From: Erythroxylum novogranatense
Lineage: Eukaryota; Streptophyta; Magnoliopsida; Malpighiales; Erythroxylaceae
Direction: 5' to 3'
Assembly: GCA_029891385.1 (NCBI GenBank)
Contig: CM057231.1
Location: 20,429,300 to 20,493,299 of the forward strand
DNA length: 64,000 nt
Positions 11,540-24,688 of this stretch are shown here, piece after piece; position 1 is the first letter of the stretch, and every line of letters starts with the position of its first letter. A model generated the notes under the pieces. It saw only the letters and a list, made by a program, of their open reading frames with translations, made no database searches and had not been told where the DNA came from. Both the position numbers and the translations under genes were made by a program.

Positions 11540-12645
11540 CTAGCCCTGTGTCCCTTCTGCCCACAGTTGAAACAAGCTCCTGTCAATCTGTAACACTCCC
11601 ACCATGGAAATTACCGCAGTGCTCACACTTAAGGATGGATGACCTGTCCCCATCTCCCCTCCTATTGCCGCCCACCGTAGAAGCTTGGCGAGAAACAGTA
11701 GAGGTCCGCATCGGCCTAGGTCGGTTCGCACCATCGCCCTCTCCTCTCGATCGAATCGGGAAGCTCCTAGCACTCTGCTCGGCATAGGAGTACTAGTCTA
11801 CCCCTCTCTGGACTGCTCTCTGCCCTTCCTCTTCTTGTTCACAACACTCTTGATATTCTCTATGTTTTCCACTCTCAGAGCTGCTTCTACCAGCTGCTGG
11901 AAGTCACCGAAATTTTGTACAATTACCTTCTCCCGGATAGCTAAATGTAGTCCCGACTCAAACCGACGACATCTCGACAATTTCACGCAAAGATCAAGTC
12001 CAAGCATACCGGATAATCTGTGAACCGGCGCCATACACGCCACCGACATCTCTCTCTGGGTGAGACTCAGGAACTCCCTCTGCTTCTGTTGGACATAAAC
12101 CTCTGACAGATACTTCTTCCAGAAAGCCACAAGGAAGTCCTGCCATCCAACCCTACTGGCCTCATCTGACTGCCCGGCACGGTCTCCCACCAATGCAGAG
12201 CATCACCCTGAAGCAAGCTCGCAACATACACCACTCGCTCATCCTCCTCGCAATCCATCTGATCCAGCACCCATTCTATCCTCCGCAACCATGTCTCAGC
12301 TTCCTCAGGATCCGCTGTCCCAAAGAAGTCAACTGCTCCATACTTTCTCAGCTTGTCAAACTGTTTTTCCCTCTTAATCGGGGCCAAGGTAAGGCTGTGG
12401 CATCGACCTATAGCTGAACAAACGCTGGGTAAAGGCCTCAAACATCCTCGGATCAAATCAAGACTTGCCTGGCGGAATCGGCGATTCTGAGTCGTGCGAA
12501 CGACGGGCTCACTCTCAGCCCTCTGAAGCCTCAACATGCATTGGGCTACAGACTCATCGGTCCTCTCCTCCCTAGTCGGAGAGTCGGTGCAGCAGACCTG
12601 ATAGCTCCTCGTGTCCTTCTGCGAGGTGGCATCGTACTCCTTCAA
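11540..12645 (-). pseudogene. gypsy gag (capsid, zinc knuckle), frameshifted
   Basis: Frame 12645-12067 contains DFFGTADPEEAETWLRRIE and CEEDERVVYVASLLQGDALHWW, the Retrotrans_gag core. It continues in a second frame (12193-11798) with VGWQDFLVAFWKKYL and FLSLTQREMSVACM...FESGL. Near 11590-11540 a third frame gives the CCHC zinc knuckle CFNCGQKGHRARECP; just before it a partial knuckle CEHCGNFHGG is seen. So at least two frameshifts break it. The first 80 codons are poorly conserved, so the real start is uncertain. Confidence 0.85.
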
Positions 12646-12787
12646 ATGGAAACACTAAGGATTAGCTATATGGCAATCTTCATGTATGCATGACATGCAT
12701 GTCACTTAATACAATCAAGGAATGCAACAAATAATCATAGAATACACAATCCTATATGCATTCTAAGCCGAGGACACCTAAACCTAG

Positions 12788-12801
12788 GTGCTTTGATACC
12801 A
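12788..12801 (-). other. Primer binding site (initiator-Met tRNA) of gypsy 5768-14973
   Basis: The minus strand reads TTTGGTATCAAAGCACC just inside the 5' LTR (12806-14973). TGGTATCAAAGC differs by one base from the usual Met-tRNA complementary site TGGTATCAGAGC. A spacer of about 4 nt separates it from the LTR end. Confidence 0.8.
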
Positions 12802-12805
12802 AACA

Positions 12806-14973
12806 TGTTGGACCCGGGCCCCGGATCCCCGATTCCCGAGGTGGCCCTTCGGGCTGCGCCGACGTCGGGCGCCCAAATACCGTCAGACCCGATCCCAACA
12901 TTTATACATATACATAGACATATTCATCATTCTCATACATTCCGGCACTTACACATGCATAAATATGAATTAAACTCATGCCATTAGTATTCAACATCAT
13001 ACGAAATACATAACAAAGTTCAAATCTAAAATATATGAAATATGCTCCATGAGAGTATGCTCGGAGGGCCAACCAAAATATAAACTTATGGCAAAGCTCC
13101 TAATTAACTCAAGTCTCCGATGCCTCGCAAATTCAAAGATCGTCTCGCTCGCACTGAGGAGGAAAATAATGGGTTGAGCTACACACCAAAGGGCTAATAT
13201 AATTATAGCCATCGGCAACTAGACAAATCCCAAAGATATGAATGTATATATATTATATCTATACGAGACATCCATTCAATCATTCACATGCTAATCAAAC
13301 AATTCACGATTCAATATAATTAATTCATCAATTCATGATTATGTCACAAGGTATGCTTCACAATGAACAATTCACATATGCAATGCACATCACAATGGCT
13401 CGAGGGTTCCATGGAAACAAAAGGGAGAAACCGAGGTTTACACCCTGAACGAAATGAGTCCATTCGAATCTCATATGTCACAAGCGGGCAGCTGGGAGAA
13501 GGCTCTTGTCTACGTGCACTTGACGAATGAAATGGTTCCACTCTCGCCCAAACAAAAGCACATAATCATGCTTATAATCATTTAATCATACAATAGTCTT
13601 TCATATCTTGCATTTATTCAAAATGCCATGACCGAAGTCGAGGCATAACATGCTCAAAATCAAGATGTCATGCTATCAATTTCCATGAGTCTTTCACATA
13701 TATGACATTACAATCATTCAGTTCATCACATTTAATCATGCATCATCTATAACATATATTCATACATAGGCAAGAATTTGCCTAATCACACAATCACTAT
13801 AAGTATATTACCCACCTAAGATCGCTCGAGTAGGTGACTCACTGGTGTTCTTCCTCTTGCGATGAAATCAGGTCAGCTTGGTTTCCTAAAACAACCAAGT
13901 TTCCATCCAATCAATATCCATATAAAATAATCAAAGCTTAGAAAGCCAAAATAAAGCATTAAAAGTCTCCATCCAACTCCCATCTAAAGTCTCGAACCCT
14001 TCGAAACAATTTCCGAACTTCCCTTCTTCATACAACTCGTAGCCCTTAATCTCTAGCTCACAATGAATCCAGAATCACCTCAATTGGACATCTACACCAA
14101 AAGATATGCCCAAACAAATAGAAATCTCACTTTCGAATAACAGGGGGCTCGTCGCGGCTTCACCGGGGCGAATGGCCTGCTCGTCGCGGCGACCACAAGT
14201 GTGCGCCGCGGCGTGCACCCTACTCGCACGTCGCGGCGAACACAGGTTCGCACGTCGCGACGAACCTTCCCTCACACGTTGCGGCGAATTTAATTTTCAC
14301 TCGTCGCGACGAACTCGCACGTCGCGGCTTGTTCATACGCACGTCGCGACGTACGGGCCTGGAGAACGACTCCGAACCCGACTTTTTTGCATTTTCACAC
14401 TTCAATCCTTCCCCAACTCCAAATGGAACACAATCAAACTATAGATCAAGTCTTAAACTACATTTCTAACCCATTAACAACTCAAAATCAGTCACAATAT
14501 AACAACCTAAAGAAATCTCTACCCTTTCACCCAAAACCCTAAAACCTTCGATTATGCTCAATCCAAGCAATCTTAATGTTTAATCCATCCAGAAACAAGA
14601 TAGAAAGGATGTAAACTTACCGATTGAAGCTCTAAGATCGTCGAAACCCGCTGAAATCGCAAACTCTCTTCTCTTCTTCTTCCTTCACCAACGACGGCGT
14701 CTCTTTCTTCTCTTCTTCTATTTTCTTTTCTTTCTCTTTTAACCTAAGGCATGGGACAATGACCATAATACCCTCTTAGCTAAGCCCAAATCCATTCCCA
14801 CATAAGCAAACTTCCCAAAATGTCCTCATAAACTTTTACCCATTAATTCTCATTTAACCACAATTAAATCGTCATTATCCATAATTCTCTCAATTAACTC
14901 AAACTAAGGCAAACTCACATACTTAACGCAATTCATGCTAATTAATATCATAAAAAAAATTTGGGGTCTAACA
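12806..14973 (-). repeat. 5' LTR of the gypsy element 5768-14973
   Basis: 2168 bp, starting TGTTGGACCCGGG and ending GGGGTCTAACA on the plus strand. It is nearly identical to 5768-7926, but with clusters of small indels and replacements around CAG/CTG words at 13135-13200 and 13490-13550. The donor-like site is at 13842 and the acceptor-like site at 13154. The second arm of the hairpin before the acceptor is lost here (ACCAAAGGG in place of AGCTCAGTGG). The GC palindrome array at 14145-14350 is the better preserved copy. Confidence 0.93.
14145..14350. repeat. GC-rich palindrome array in LTR
   Basis: Repeated words of the form CACGTCGCGGCGAA and CTCGTCGCGACGAA, each built around the palindrome CGTCGCGACG or its one-base variant, in an otherwise AT-rich LTR. 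Comparable arrays occur at 7145-7330, 19185-19330, 26440-26580, 29280-29430 (weak) and 40533-40712. Confidence 0.75.
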
Positions 14974-14978
14974 GAATA

Positions 14979-15355
14979 AGCTTTGCAAAGCAAGTTATCT
15001 ATTGGTGGCAATCAGACTAACGACAATTATCAACAAGGTAGAGGAAATCGAGGTAGCTATAGAGGTTCCTACAGAAGTGGATATGGTAGGAACTCTTTTG
15101 AAGTAGGCCTAACAAATGAAGGCTATCAAATATATGGTCGTGGTCGAAGATTCCAAAATCAAGGAAAAGATTATTTTCAACAATGAGGTAATAAATCACA
15201 AGTTTAATTTTATAATTGTAAAAAGAATGGTCATTTTAGTTACGAGTGCAGATCAACCCCTATGAGGGAGGAAACAAATCATTTTACAGCAATAGAATAT
15301 AAAGAAGCTGAGTCAACTATTTTCTTAACATGTAAAGGAAATGAAGAGTGCATTT
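14979..15355 (+). pseudogene. copia gag, C-terminal piece with zinc knuckle
   Basis: It opens with the Gly/Arg/Tyr-rich linker GSYRGSYRSGYGRNSF and ends in a knuckle-like FYNCKKNGHFSYECR. The first cysteine of the CCHC motif has been lost and a stop (TAA) precedes it. It follows directly on the GAATA duplication at 14974-14978 and so continues the gag piece ending at 5762. Confidence 0.75.
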
Positions 15356-15429
15356 AAGGTTTGGTCATCTTGTTTTTATTATTCTAAAATTGCTATCAAA
15401 AGTAATGGTAAAGGGACTTTTAGAAATTA

Positions 15430-15850
15430 ATCAATAAGATCAATTATGTGAAGCATACATCAAAGGGAAACAATATAGGAAAAGTTTTGAAATTATAAAA
15501 TTATGGAGAGCCAGAAGACCATTAGAGATCAATCATTCAAATATAACTAGATCATTTGATATACCATTACTTGGTGGAAATGGGTATTATATTAACTTTA
15601 TTAATGATTTTAGAAGAAAAAGTTCGGTATATATTCTTGAAGAAAAACTAAATGCCATTGATAAATTTAATGAGTTCAAAGCAATGGTAAAAAAATACTT
15701 AGATCTGATATAGGAGGTGAGTACACGTCAAAGTTATTTGAAAAATTATGCAAATAACATAGAATTGTTCATCAATTCATAGCTTCATATACACCACAAC
15801 AGAATAGCTTCCGAAAAAGAAAGAATTGCGCGATTCTTTATATGGCAAGA
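15430..15850 (+). pseudogene. copia integrase, N-terminal half
   Basis: Broken frames contain HSNITRSFDIPLLGG, YYINFINDFRRKSSVYIL, GGEYTSK and HRIVHQFIASYTPQQN. These match the copia integrase core: the INDFSRKxWVY block, the GGE(Y/F) catalytic Asp region and the TPQQNG block. Several stops and frame changes occur. It ends at ARC/MAR (15846-15850) where the solo LTR at 15851 entered, and continues at 31187. Confidence 0.8.
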
Positions 15851-17442
15851 TGTAATATCTCATTACCTGCGGGAAGGTTAGGATAGTAAATATGAGTGAT
15901 TAATGAGAGATTAGAAAATGCATTCCATGTTCATGCATAATATGTCATACACATATACATGAATAGTGAATTTTTCTGCACATGAAAATAAGTGCACATG
16001 CATTCATGAATAATTCCTGGTATAATTGTTTATAAATGTGATTGTTATTGAGAATTGAGGTTTATTCGTATTGAAATTTGAATTAGAAAGTGTATTTTAC
16101 AGATTTAGATTTTTAAAAAAAATTGGAGAAAATTTTGGAAATTGTTGGGTATTTTTCTTGGACTAGGAAAATTGCCAAGTGACAAAACTATTAATAAATA
16201 GTAGTAGAAATTACTGTCAAATGGTAATGAAAATTTTGATAAGTGACTTTAGGATTTATTTACGAGTGTCATTGAAAATTAGCATACAATTGGAGTAGAA
16301 ATCGAAATTGATTGGACTAGTTAAATGAAGGAACCTATTCTTAATGCTTTAGAAATTGGAGCAAGTGACACATGTCTTAAGTTGACTTTTTAATTAAAGG
16401 ACCCCCTTTCTTATTTGCTCTCTCTCACGATGCTTCTCTCTTAAAAGCCATTGGAGTTTTGTTTTGGTCTTCTTCTTCTTCTCCTTCGTGACTATCTTCT
16501 TCTACTTCATGTCATTTGGTTGCTAACCTCCTCCAACACTAAATCTAGCTTGCTCACCTCTTACTTCTCTTTCACCTTGCTTTCTTTTTCATTCCCACTA
16601 AAAACCCTAACCTTCCAACCCTAAAGATGGTGATGATCGTGGGTTATATTGAAGTTAGGTATTTTTATTTTTTAAAAGATTTTGAAGATTGGTAGCTAAA
16701 TCAAGTAAGCTGTGTTTAATGTTTTTTTTTTGCAATGTTAAATGGAGCATTTATGATGACATTTAGAGGTTAATGCGTGAAAGGGGTGCTTTGTGTATGT
16801 ATGTGTTATAGATGATGAAGAGTTTGTGAATCTCTTTTTTTTGCTTGTACATATATGCTTGATGAGTAATGAGCTATAGAGAGGTTTTGTTTCATATAAA
16901 TGCTAAATAATGGGTTAGGAGTTATTTTGTGGAGGATTAATGTTGTGTATGAGGAGTGAGAAAACTATGAGTTATGCTACATATGTTTGTAATATGGATT
17001 AGTTGTGAAAATGATGTTTATATAAGAATTGGGAGTTCATTAATAGGTTCATGAACATATCTTTGTTAGAGTAGTGCCCTAAAGGCAATCGCCTTTAACG
17101 CATTTTGTAGAAAGTTGTGTACATACTTTATGAATAAATAAAGAAAGGCATATTTCATTAATTTGATGTTCATTATTTATGAATGGATATTGATCTATAA
17201 GTAAATTAATGAAGTCCTTGATATATGACATAACATGAAGGAAATTATGATGTGATCATACTACTGAGATTCCTATCATGTGTAATTATGTCAGTATCTA
17301 AATTATCCCTAGTCATAGGATTACTGAGACTGGACATCGGTAATCCAGAAAGACTAACACATCTCAAGCTCCTTGATTTAGTAAAGCAGTGGATCTCAAA
17401 AACTGTAAATATGAGATATTTAGGGTTGAGATGTGGATGCTT

Positions 17443-20207
17443 TGTAGCGCCCCCTCACCGTAGGATACACATCGGGAAACCTGAAGGTCGCTCCGATACG
17501 TATCCCACGATAAAGGTGCACCACCAGAACATTTCCCTTAAAAATCCACATGGCATCGCAATAATTTAAAGCCATAACACAACACGATATCAGAAACCGC
17601 TAAATTTTAAAATCATAATATCAATCACATACAGTCATCCAATAACAGAATAGACAAGTCTATCAGTCCCCTGAATAAAACCAAAAAGGAAACTGATACA
17701 AGCATCTATCCTAAGTCATCCTCAAAATCCAACCCAGCTGACCGACCTATGTGCCATCGCTTCTCCCGCCAAAGACGCCGCATGGTAGAAAAGGCTATCT
17801 CGAGCTAGGGTCTACTCTATCGATCCTGAAAAATTAGATGCAATTTTGGGTGAGTTTGCGAACTCAGGAGAAACCATCATCGATGGTTCACTAAATCATG
17901 CATTACGCAAATTGCGTGCAGACGCACCTGTAATATTCGATTAACGATTATATAATAATTTCACAAGAGTCTATAACGAGTTACTGATGATCAAGAATAA
18001 TTTACAATAGCATAAAACAGTTCACATCACAATTTACAGTAAATCATGGCATCACGCAGTTCAGTAATCGTCACACAATTTGGCAATTCAATCAGTCATG
18101 TATATAATGCATATGAGACTCTTTCCAGTTATTCAAGACAGCCCAAGTGCTCACCGTTGTTCGATGGGGACGCGTCAAGATTTCTCCTTCGGGCTCGTGG
18201 GTCTGATCAAGACAAAGTTCGAGCTCGAGGCTCTTTTCAAGATAATAGCACTTGGGTCACATGTCCATTATCTGATCATGCATTTATGCATGCAATGCAG
18301 TGTTCAGTAATTCAGTGTATGGCTATAAAAGCCCAGTATTGTGATTCTCAGTAATATACAGTAATTCAGTCCAGTACAGTAATCCAATCCAGTACAATAG
18401 AAATATGTCATTTGATCACGTACATTTCAGTAATCATGCAATTTCACAGTCCAATACAGTAGAGGCATACCATCCGATCATGTATATTTCAGTAATCATA
18501 CAGCCACATTTGGCAAGTAAATTCACGCTGAGAAATTAAATGTCAGAATTTGAGAAACCAACTAGGTTACTCACCGTAACTTCCGAAGCTACGCACTGGA
18601 AGTTCCGAAATGTCCGTGGAATGACGATCCAACGGCGCCTCTATAACAAAGAAAATATAGTCCCATTACTAGATGCTCAAATAAATGCTCAAGAATGCAT
18701 ATATCTCAAAGAAATTATATACAATGCATGCTCATGATTTTCTCCGCTAAAAAAACCCAATTTTGAACTCTTATATCCCATTCTAACACTTCGCTCAATA
18801 GATCGACAATAATTGATCCAATCCTATAATTCATTTCAATTTTCCTCGCTCATAATCCCATAGCAATTTCCTATCCATTAGGTCAAAACCTCTATTGAAA
18901 CTCCCAATTAAAACTCCAATTGTCTCAATTCGACACTTAGGTCACACTATAAACCATAATTGACCTTAATCTCGATAAATCAATACCAATTAAATTAAAT
19001 TCTAACTTCCATAATTATCCTCAATTATAGACCTCTTTCTCTAGTCCGCAATGAATCAGGAATCACCTCAATTGAAGGTCTATACCAAAAGTTTCGCCAA
19101 TAATCTAAAATCAATCTAATCGAATGCCCTACGCCACGCACGCTTTCGCCACACGGCAAGATACGGGTCGCTAAATCAAGGCGTGAAGCACGCCGCCTGC
19201 CAGGCGCTTCTTCTCTTCCGCCGTCACGATGTAAGCCAAAGGCTCGTCATGACGCGTATCCAGCGCCGTCATAAGTCCCCACAAATACCGTCATGGCGAG
19301 GCACTCCAGACGTCGCGACGTGCGACCGCGCCACCTTCTTCTCCGATCGATTTCCGCCATTAATGCTATTTAAAACCTCCATTAACACTCTAACTACTCA
19401 ATCCATCCCAATAAATTCCATAACTGTTAGAAACAACTAGTAATAACAACAATAAAGTCTTAACAATTTACCAATCGCAGATCAAAGCCACAAATCACCG
19501 TAAACCTTAAATCCTTCAAAATCAGCGATTAATCCACTCCAAATCCTTCTCAACCTTCAACAATCACAATAAATCACTTAGCCTAGCACAATAAGAAGGA
19601 AACATAAGGAAGAATTGATGAAACTCACCAATGAGGAAGAAATCGAACCCACCGTGGAAGAAGACAAGGAGAAAACGAAATGCCTTAGGTAACTTTCCCA
19701 AATCTCAACTTAGCTATTTATAGACAAAGGTCTCCAACTCAATCCAAATTTCAGTCTCTAAATTTCAATGGCTCAACATTTAAATTTCCTGACAGTATAA
19801 CCCTAACATTTCCTTAGCCATTGGACAATTCTTTCAAGACTATACAAATAATCATCATCACTCCAAAATTTCCGGTTCGGGTATTTTCTCCCAATTTTAA
19901 AATTTCCTATAAACCACTATCAATTACCAATCACTCTTAAACTATTCTAAATCCGCTATTTGAGCTCACTTACTCTTAATTTCTCACCAATTGCAATCCA
20001 AATACCCAAATACCATAATTCAATCAATTCATACTTCCACTTAAAATGCCGAAAATCATGAATGCATGTACCTATGAATAAATGCATATGCAAGAAACCT
20101 GCTCCTCTATAATTAGAGGCCAAGAACATGCTCAACAATGAATGCAAGAAACCTATCGCTGTAACCTGTAATTACTATAATACCTTATAACAATAACGGA
20201 TGTTACA
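17443..20207 (-). repeat. 3' LTR of gypsy 17443-27462
   Basis: 2765 bp. On the minus strand, donor G|GTGAGTAACC starts at 18574 and acceptor TTTTTCAG ends at 17826. Upstream of the acceptor are a perfect 6-bp hairpin TGAGTT-TGCG-AACTCA (17851-17866) and ACCATC-ATC-GATGGT (17873-17887). A long-range inverted repeat CCCAAGTGCT / AGCACTTGGG sits at 18142-18151 and 18247-18256. Confidence 0.92.
17826..18574 (-). other. Intron-like segment in LTR (putative)
   Basis: 749 nt between GTGAGTAACC and TAATTTTTCAG on the minus strand, matching in position and sequence the segments at 1712-2559 and 25074-25823. The inside holds the inverted repeat CCCAAGTGCT/AGCACTTGGG about 95 bp apart. Confidence 0.4.
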
Positions 20208-20220
20208 ATTCATCCTCCTA
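20208..20220 (-). other. Polypurine tract of gypsy 17443-27462
   Basis: The minus strand reads TAGGAGGATGAAT before the LTR start TGTAACATCC. It is purine-rich with two interruptions, weaker than the tract at 7927. Confidence 0.6.
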
Positions 20221-23200
20221 ATAAAAATTTCGCCCTCGAAATTTAATACCGTCCGATCGAATAAATGAGGATATCGACTCTCATATGCTCCTCGCCTCCC
20301 ATGTAGCTTCCTCAAGAGTGGTTCTTCCAAAGGACTTTCACCAATGGAATTACCTGCTTCTCACCGCTGACCCGTGATCCAATAATCAGACCGGCCTCAA
20401 CATAGGTCAAATCACGCTACCTCAATCTCCGAAATGGGATCACATGCGCCGGGTCCGAACGGTATCATCGGAGCATACCGACATAAAACACGCCATGCAT
20501 CCGGGACATCTCACTCGCTAATGCCACTCAGAAGCCAATGGTCCTATCCTCTCAAGGATCTCATACGACCGATATACCGAGGGCTCAACTTGCCCTTACG
20601 ACCAAACCTCAAGATTACTTTCCAAGGAGACACTGAGAAACACTCATCCCCAACATCAGATCTATATCTCGCCGATGCTTTGATCCACATAACTCTTTCG
20701 TTCGTCATCCGAGCAGCTTGATGCGACTCGGATCAACTGCATCTTATCCATCAGATCCTGAATCAGCCGGGACCTCTATTGATCTCATACCCTCTTCATC
20801 CCAATACACATGATCTGCACGCCTCCTATACAAGGCCTCATACGGTGCCATCCCAATATCGCTCGACATCGATTGTTGTAGTAAACTCAATCGAGCCGAT
20901 GTCGATCCCATGATCCTCGAAACTCCAATACACACGCCAAGCATGTCCTCAGCAGCCTTAATCGCCCTCTCACTCGCCCATCTATCTCGAGGATGAAATG
21001 CACATCAAGTTCAACCTCGCACCTATAGCGATCAGAGGCTCTTTCGTAACCTCGAGGTGAACCTAGATCCCCGTCCGAGACTATCGACAACGGAACCCCA
21101 TGCAACCGCATAATCTTCGCCATATACTGGGCCAACTGATCGAGAGTATTACTCTCCTCACCGGCAAGAAGTGAGCCGATGAATCAATCGTCCACTATGA
21201 CCCATAGCAGCATCATACCGCCTGATGTCCCAGGCAATCCCATCACAAAATCCATAGTGATTCGCCCCCATTTCCACTCCAAATGGGCAACGAATGCAAC
21301 TTACCCATTGGAGCCTCGGTGCTCGCTTTTAACTCGCTTGCACGCCGGACACCGGACACATACTTTGCCACTTGCCTCTTCATGCCGTGCCACCGTAATG
21401 TTTGTCTCGAGTACGATACATCTTGGTCGCATCAGATGCATCGCATAGGCGCTACATGAGCTTCCTCTAGGATCTCCCGCCTCAAGTCATCAATGTCCGG
21501 CACACACACCTCTCGTCCCATCTATAAAGTCCCATCTCTCAACTCAAACTCAATCGCATACACCGACTCTCTCAATCGGTCACTAACACCGGGTCTTGAT
21601 CCCAACTCTCCGGATCCTATCATGCAACATCGGCCTCGACCTCGTAGTAGCAATCGAGCTCCATCCCCACCCATATCCATCTCAGACATTAAGAGCTCTC
21701 AACTAAATCGCACTGTAATCTCGAAACTCAACTCGAGCCGCACTACCATGCGATCTCCTACTCAATGCATCGCCACCACATTGGCCTTTCCTCGATGATA
21801 CTCAATCGCAACATAGTCCTTCAAGAACTCTATCCATCTCCTCTGCCCCGATTGAGCTCTCTCGACTCAACAGATATCCGAGACTCTTATGATCGCGAAG
21901 ATCTAGAACGCCTCCCCATACGATAATGTCTCCGATCTTCGAGCAAACACTATCGCGCCAACTCCAAGTCATGACCGGATAATTCACCTCGTGAGACCTC
22001 AATCGCTCAGAGGCATACGCTATAACTCTCCCATGCCGCATCAAGACACAACCCAATCCTCGATGCGAGGCATCATCACACACACGGCTTCCTCCAGCAC
22101 GGAAGGAATACCTAACACCGCAGAGTCAACCGATATTTCAGCTCCTCAAAGCTCTTCCGCACTCCTCGCACCATCCGAACGGCACATTTTCTCAATAGCT
22201 TAGTCAAAGGCGAGATCAACGAAAACCTCGACGAATCTCCGTAATATTCGCCACCCTAGGAAACTCCGCAACTCGCACACCCTCGAATCTCCCAACTCAT
22301 AACCGCTTATCTTGTGAGGATCCACCGATACCTCACCGACACTACGTGCCCCGTAAATACAATCTCATCGCCGTAATTCGACTTAGTGAATTTGGTGAAC
22401 ATTGCTTCTCTCTCATGACCGCAGAACAATCCTCGTGCTCGCCAGTGCTCTCGCCACTCCTCGAATAAACCAAGATATCATCAATAAACACTATCACGAA
22501 CCGATCCAGTAGGGCTGAAAACTCTATTCATCAAAGCTACGAAAGCCGCCGGGCATTAGTCAACCCAAACGGCATCACTAGAACTCGAAATGCCCGCACT
22601 CGCCTCGAAGGCACTCTTAGGCACATCGCCCTCGCTATCCTCAACTGTAATAGCTCGATCTCAAGTCCAACTTGGTGAACACCGAGCTCCTCGCAGAATC
22701 GATCAAATAAATCATCAATCCTAGGCAAGGGATACTTATTCTTCATCACACCCGATTCAACCGCCTATAATCAATGCACGCCTCGGTGTCCCGTCCCTTC
22801 TTCTTCACAAACAAGCATCGAGCTCCCATGGCGAAACACTTGGTCTAATGAATCCTTTATCTAGTAGCTCTCGCAATCGAGCCTTAAGCTCTCGCCCACC
22901 GGTGCCATCCTATACGGAGGAATCGATATAGGGCTGCACGAACCAAATCGATCTCAAACTCGCCTCCCGCTCTGCGGCAATCCCAGAACTCCTGAAACAC
23001 ATCTGGAAATCCTCGACTACGAACATCCCGCAATCTCGGCTCGACTGGTATCCACTACACGAGCCAGATAGGCCTCACAACCTCCCCCGCATCAATCTCA
23101 GGGCACTCAAGAAGGATATCATCCTCACAGCACCGCCGACTAACTCCTCGAATACACCTGGCTGACCAGAGACTCAATACAACCTCCTTGGTATAATAGT

Positions 23201-23520
23201 CCATGATAGCCCCATGTGCAACAACCACCCATCCCCAATATCACATCAATCTCCTCGAGCCGTAACGATCGATCGGCATTTCAGAATCGCCGATCGATCC
23301 AACTCGACATCCCATACGCACCTCTCCCAATACAACAGACTACCTAGAGGTGAACTCACCTCCAACCCATGCCAGAACCTCCGCCTATCCCCACGCAGCC
23401 TACATGCTAAATGCGGTGCAATGAAGGAATGAGGATCCAGATCCAACAATGCATATGCTTCAAAACCAAAATCAAGCATACCCACAATAACATACGGAAA
23501 TCCTGGCCTCCTGTCGAGTC
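20215..23520 (-). pseudogene. pol of gypsy 17443-27462 (protease, RT, RNase H, integrase, chromodomain), shredded
   Basis: Short minus-strand frames give, from high to low coordinate: protease region (about 23520-23050); RT with [13 protein letters not shown] and [10 protein letters not shown] (22749-22537); RNase H with CDDASHRGLGCVLM and VIAYASERL (22083-21802); integrase with HGVPLSIVSDGDL and FRGSWDRH (21135-20887) and [11 protein letters not shown] (20880-20810); and a chromodomain with IPLVKVLWKNHS near 20350. Every domain of a chromoviral pol is there in order, but a frame change occurs every 50-200 bp. Compared with the intact copy at 8499-11087, many changes are one- or two-base losses or replacements at CTG and CAG words that leave CG or CTCG. 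Confidence 0.88.
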
Positions 23521-24640
23521 ATGGCATAGACCCTAGCTCAGGATCGCTGCCCGCCACTCGTCCCTCTAACTCATCAGGACCTCTCTGCTCGGCCCGGCCT
23601 CGGCCTCGGCCTCTCCATCCCGATCCACTTCCACGGCTCGCCGGATCGTGGTATTGCCGCCGATCGTCCAATATAGTAGATCGGGCCCCAAAGTCTCGAA
23701 GCTCTCACTAGGTGGTCTATCGAACCACACCTCAAGCAGCTCCATACCATCGACACTCCCCACCGTGTCTCTTGCCACAATGCTCACAAAGGGAGCAGAT
23801 CGCCTCAAACTCGCACCGCCGCCTCCACTAACAGCCTGCATAAATCGCCTCCTCGTCATAACCACCGTTTAACCCTCCGCAGACTGAAGGGCCTACTCAC
23901 GTCATAAACCCTCGCTAAGACCGCCTCGATCGTCATCGATCTCTTAATCCCGGTCCCCGACCAGCCTCAACACGATCGCCTCAAGAATGCTTATCCTCAC
24001 CGCCGCAGCCTCAACTCAATAAACCGCCCATATCGATCTAGCCAATAGGTACGGATCTCCAGATTGAGTCCGCCAAAACGCCGACACTTGTCGCCTCGAA
24101 GCCACCAAAGGAAGAAGCATAAACCAACAACTCGTTGAATCAAGACTCATAATCGGCCACGGTCAACACTGCCCTCACTTTCTAGAACTCCTCGTAGCTT
24201 CATGTCCAGATAAATCTTGGGCATGAAATTGTCCTCAACGCCTCGTAACATCATCCCATGTCACAGGCAGGCCTCGTGGTACCGCTCGAACAGCCTTCCA
24301 CCACCGATATGCGTAACCTCAGCAGAGAAACCGCGAATCGAACGCCATCCGTGTCACGGTCCATCCGACGGGGACTCTCTCATCCCTCTCTAGCCATCCT
24401 CACCTCCGCAGGTTTGCATACCATAGAAGTCAACCGCCCCGCCACACAAGAGATCATATCTCCGCTCCGCCTCACAGAACTCGAGGAGGCAACCCTCCGA
24501 ACGAGGCATGGAGACTCCCTACTAGCTCCTACCGATTCCAGTGTCACCGGTTGTTCAACTCGATCTCCAAGAACGGATGACCTAAAATGTACAAGAAATT
24601 TTCGATCGCTTGCTATTCTTACAAAGGATTCAAGCCTAAC
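23521..24640 (-). pseudogene. gag of gypsy 17443-27462, shredded
   Basis: The minus strand between protease and the primer site. A CCHC-like CEHCGKRHGG is readable near 23790, and CLRCGSIDHLVR follows near 23720, as expected for paired zinc knuckles at the gag end; a Glu/Ala/Arg-rich spacer follows. Upstream (24000-24640) only short frames remain. The order and position support gag; the capsid core itself is hard to read. Confidence 0.7.
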
Positions 24641-24671
24641 AATACACTATGCCCAAAAGATGCCAAACTAT

Positions 24672-24684
24672 GCTCTGATACCAC
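24672..24684 (-). other. Primer binding site (initiator-Met tRNA) of gypsy 17443-27462
   Basis: The minus strand reads AAGTGGTATCAGAGCATAG just inside the 5' LTR, a perfect TGGTATCAGAGCA Met-tRNA site. Confidence 0.88.
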
Positions 24685-24688
24685 TTAA

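Larger units (their letters stand above)
5768..14973 (-). mobile_element. Ty3/gypsy chromovirus, full length, 9206 bp
   Basis: Both LTRs are present (5768-7926, 12806-14973), each reading TGTTGG...TCTAACA on the plus strand, with target duplication GAATA at 5763-5767 and 14974-14978. The coding order on the minus strand is gag, protease, RT, RNase H, integrase, chromodomain, which is typical of Ty3/gypsy chromoviruses. The Met-tRNA primer site lies inside the right LTR (the 5' LTR) and the polypurine tract inside the left LTR. Long LTRs of about 2.2 kb with a C-terminal chromodomain suggest the Tekay/Del clade. The two LTRs are still very similar and a long RT-to-integrase frame survives, so it is fairly young, but frameshifts and stops make it unable to encode a full polyprotein. 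Confidence 0.95.

Noticed and set aside
11398..12023. Plus-strand Ser/Pro/Leu-rich frames (11398-11787, 11685-12023)
   Set aside because: Antisense of gag and its zinc knuckle; composition is explained by the coding strand.
17252..17569. 105-codon frame crossing 17443
   Set aside because: It spans the junction between one LTR and the nested gypsy LTR, so it is a chance fusion.
23566..23865. 99-codon frame, possible small protein
   Set aside because: It contains an Arg/Glu/Ala-rich spacer and knuckle remnants in the gag position of the gypsy element; it is a gag fragment, not a separate gene.
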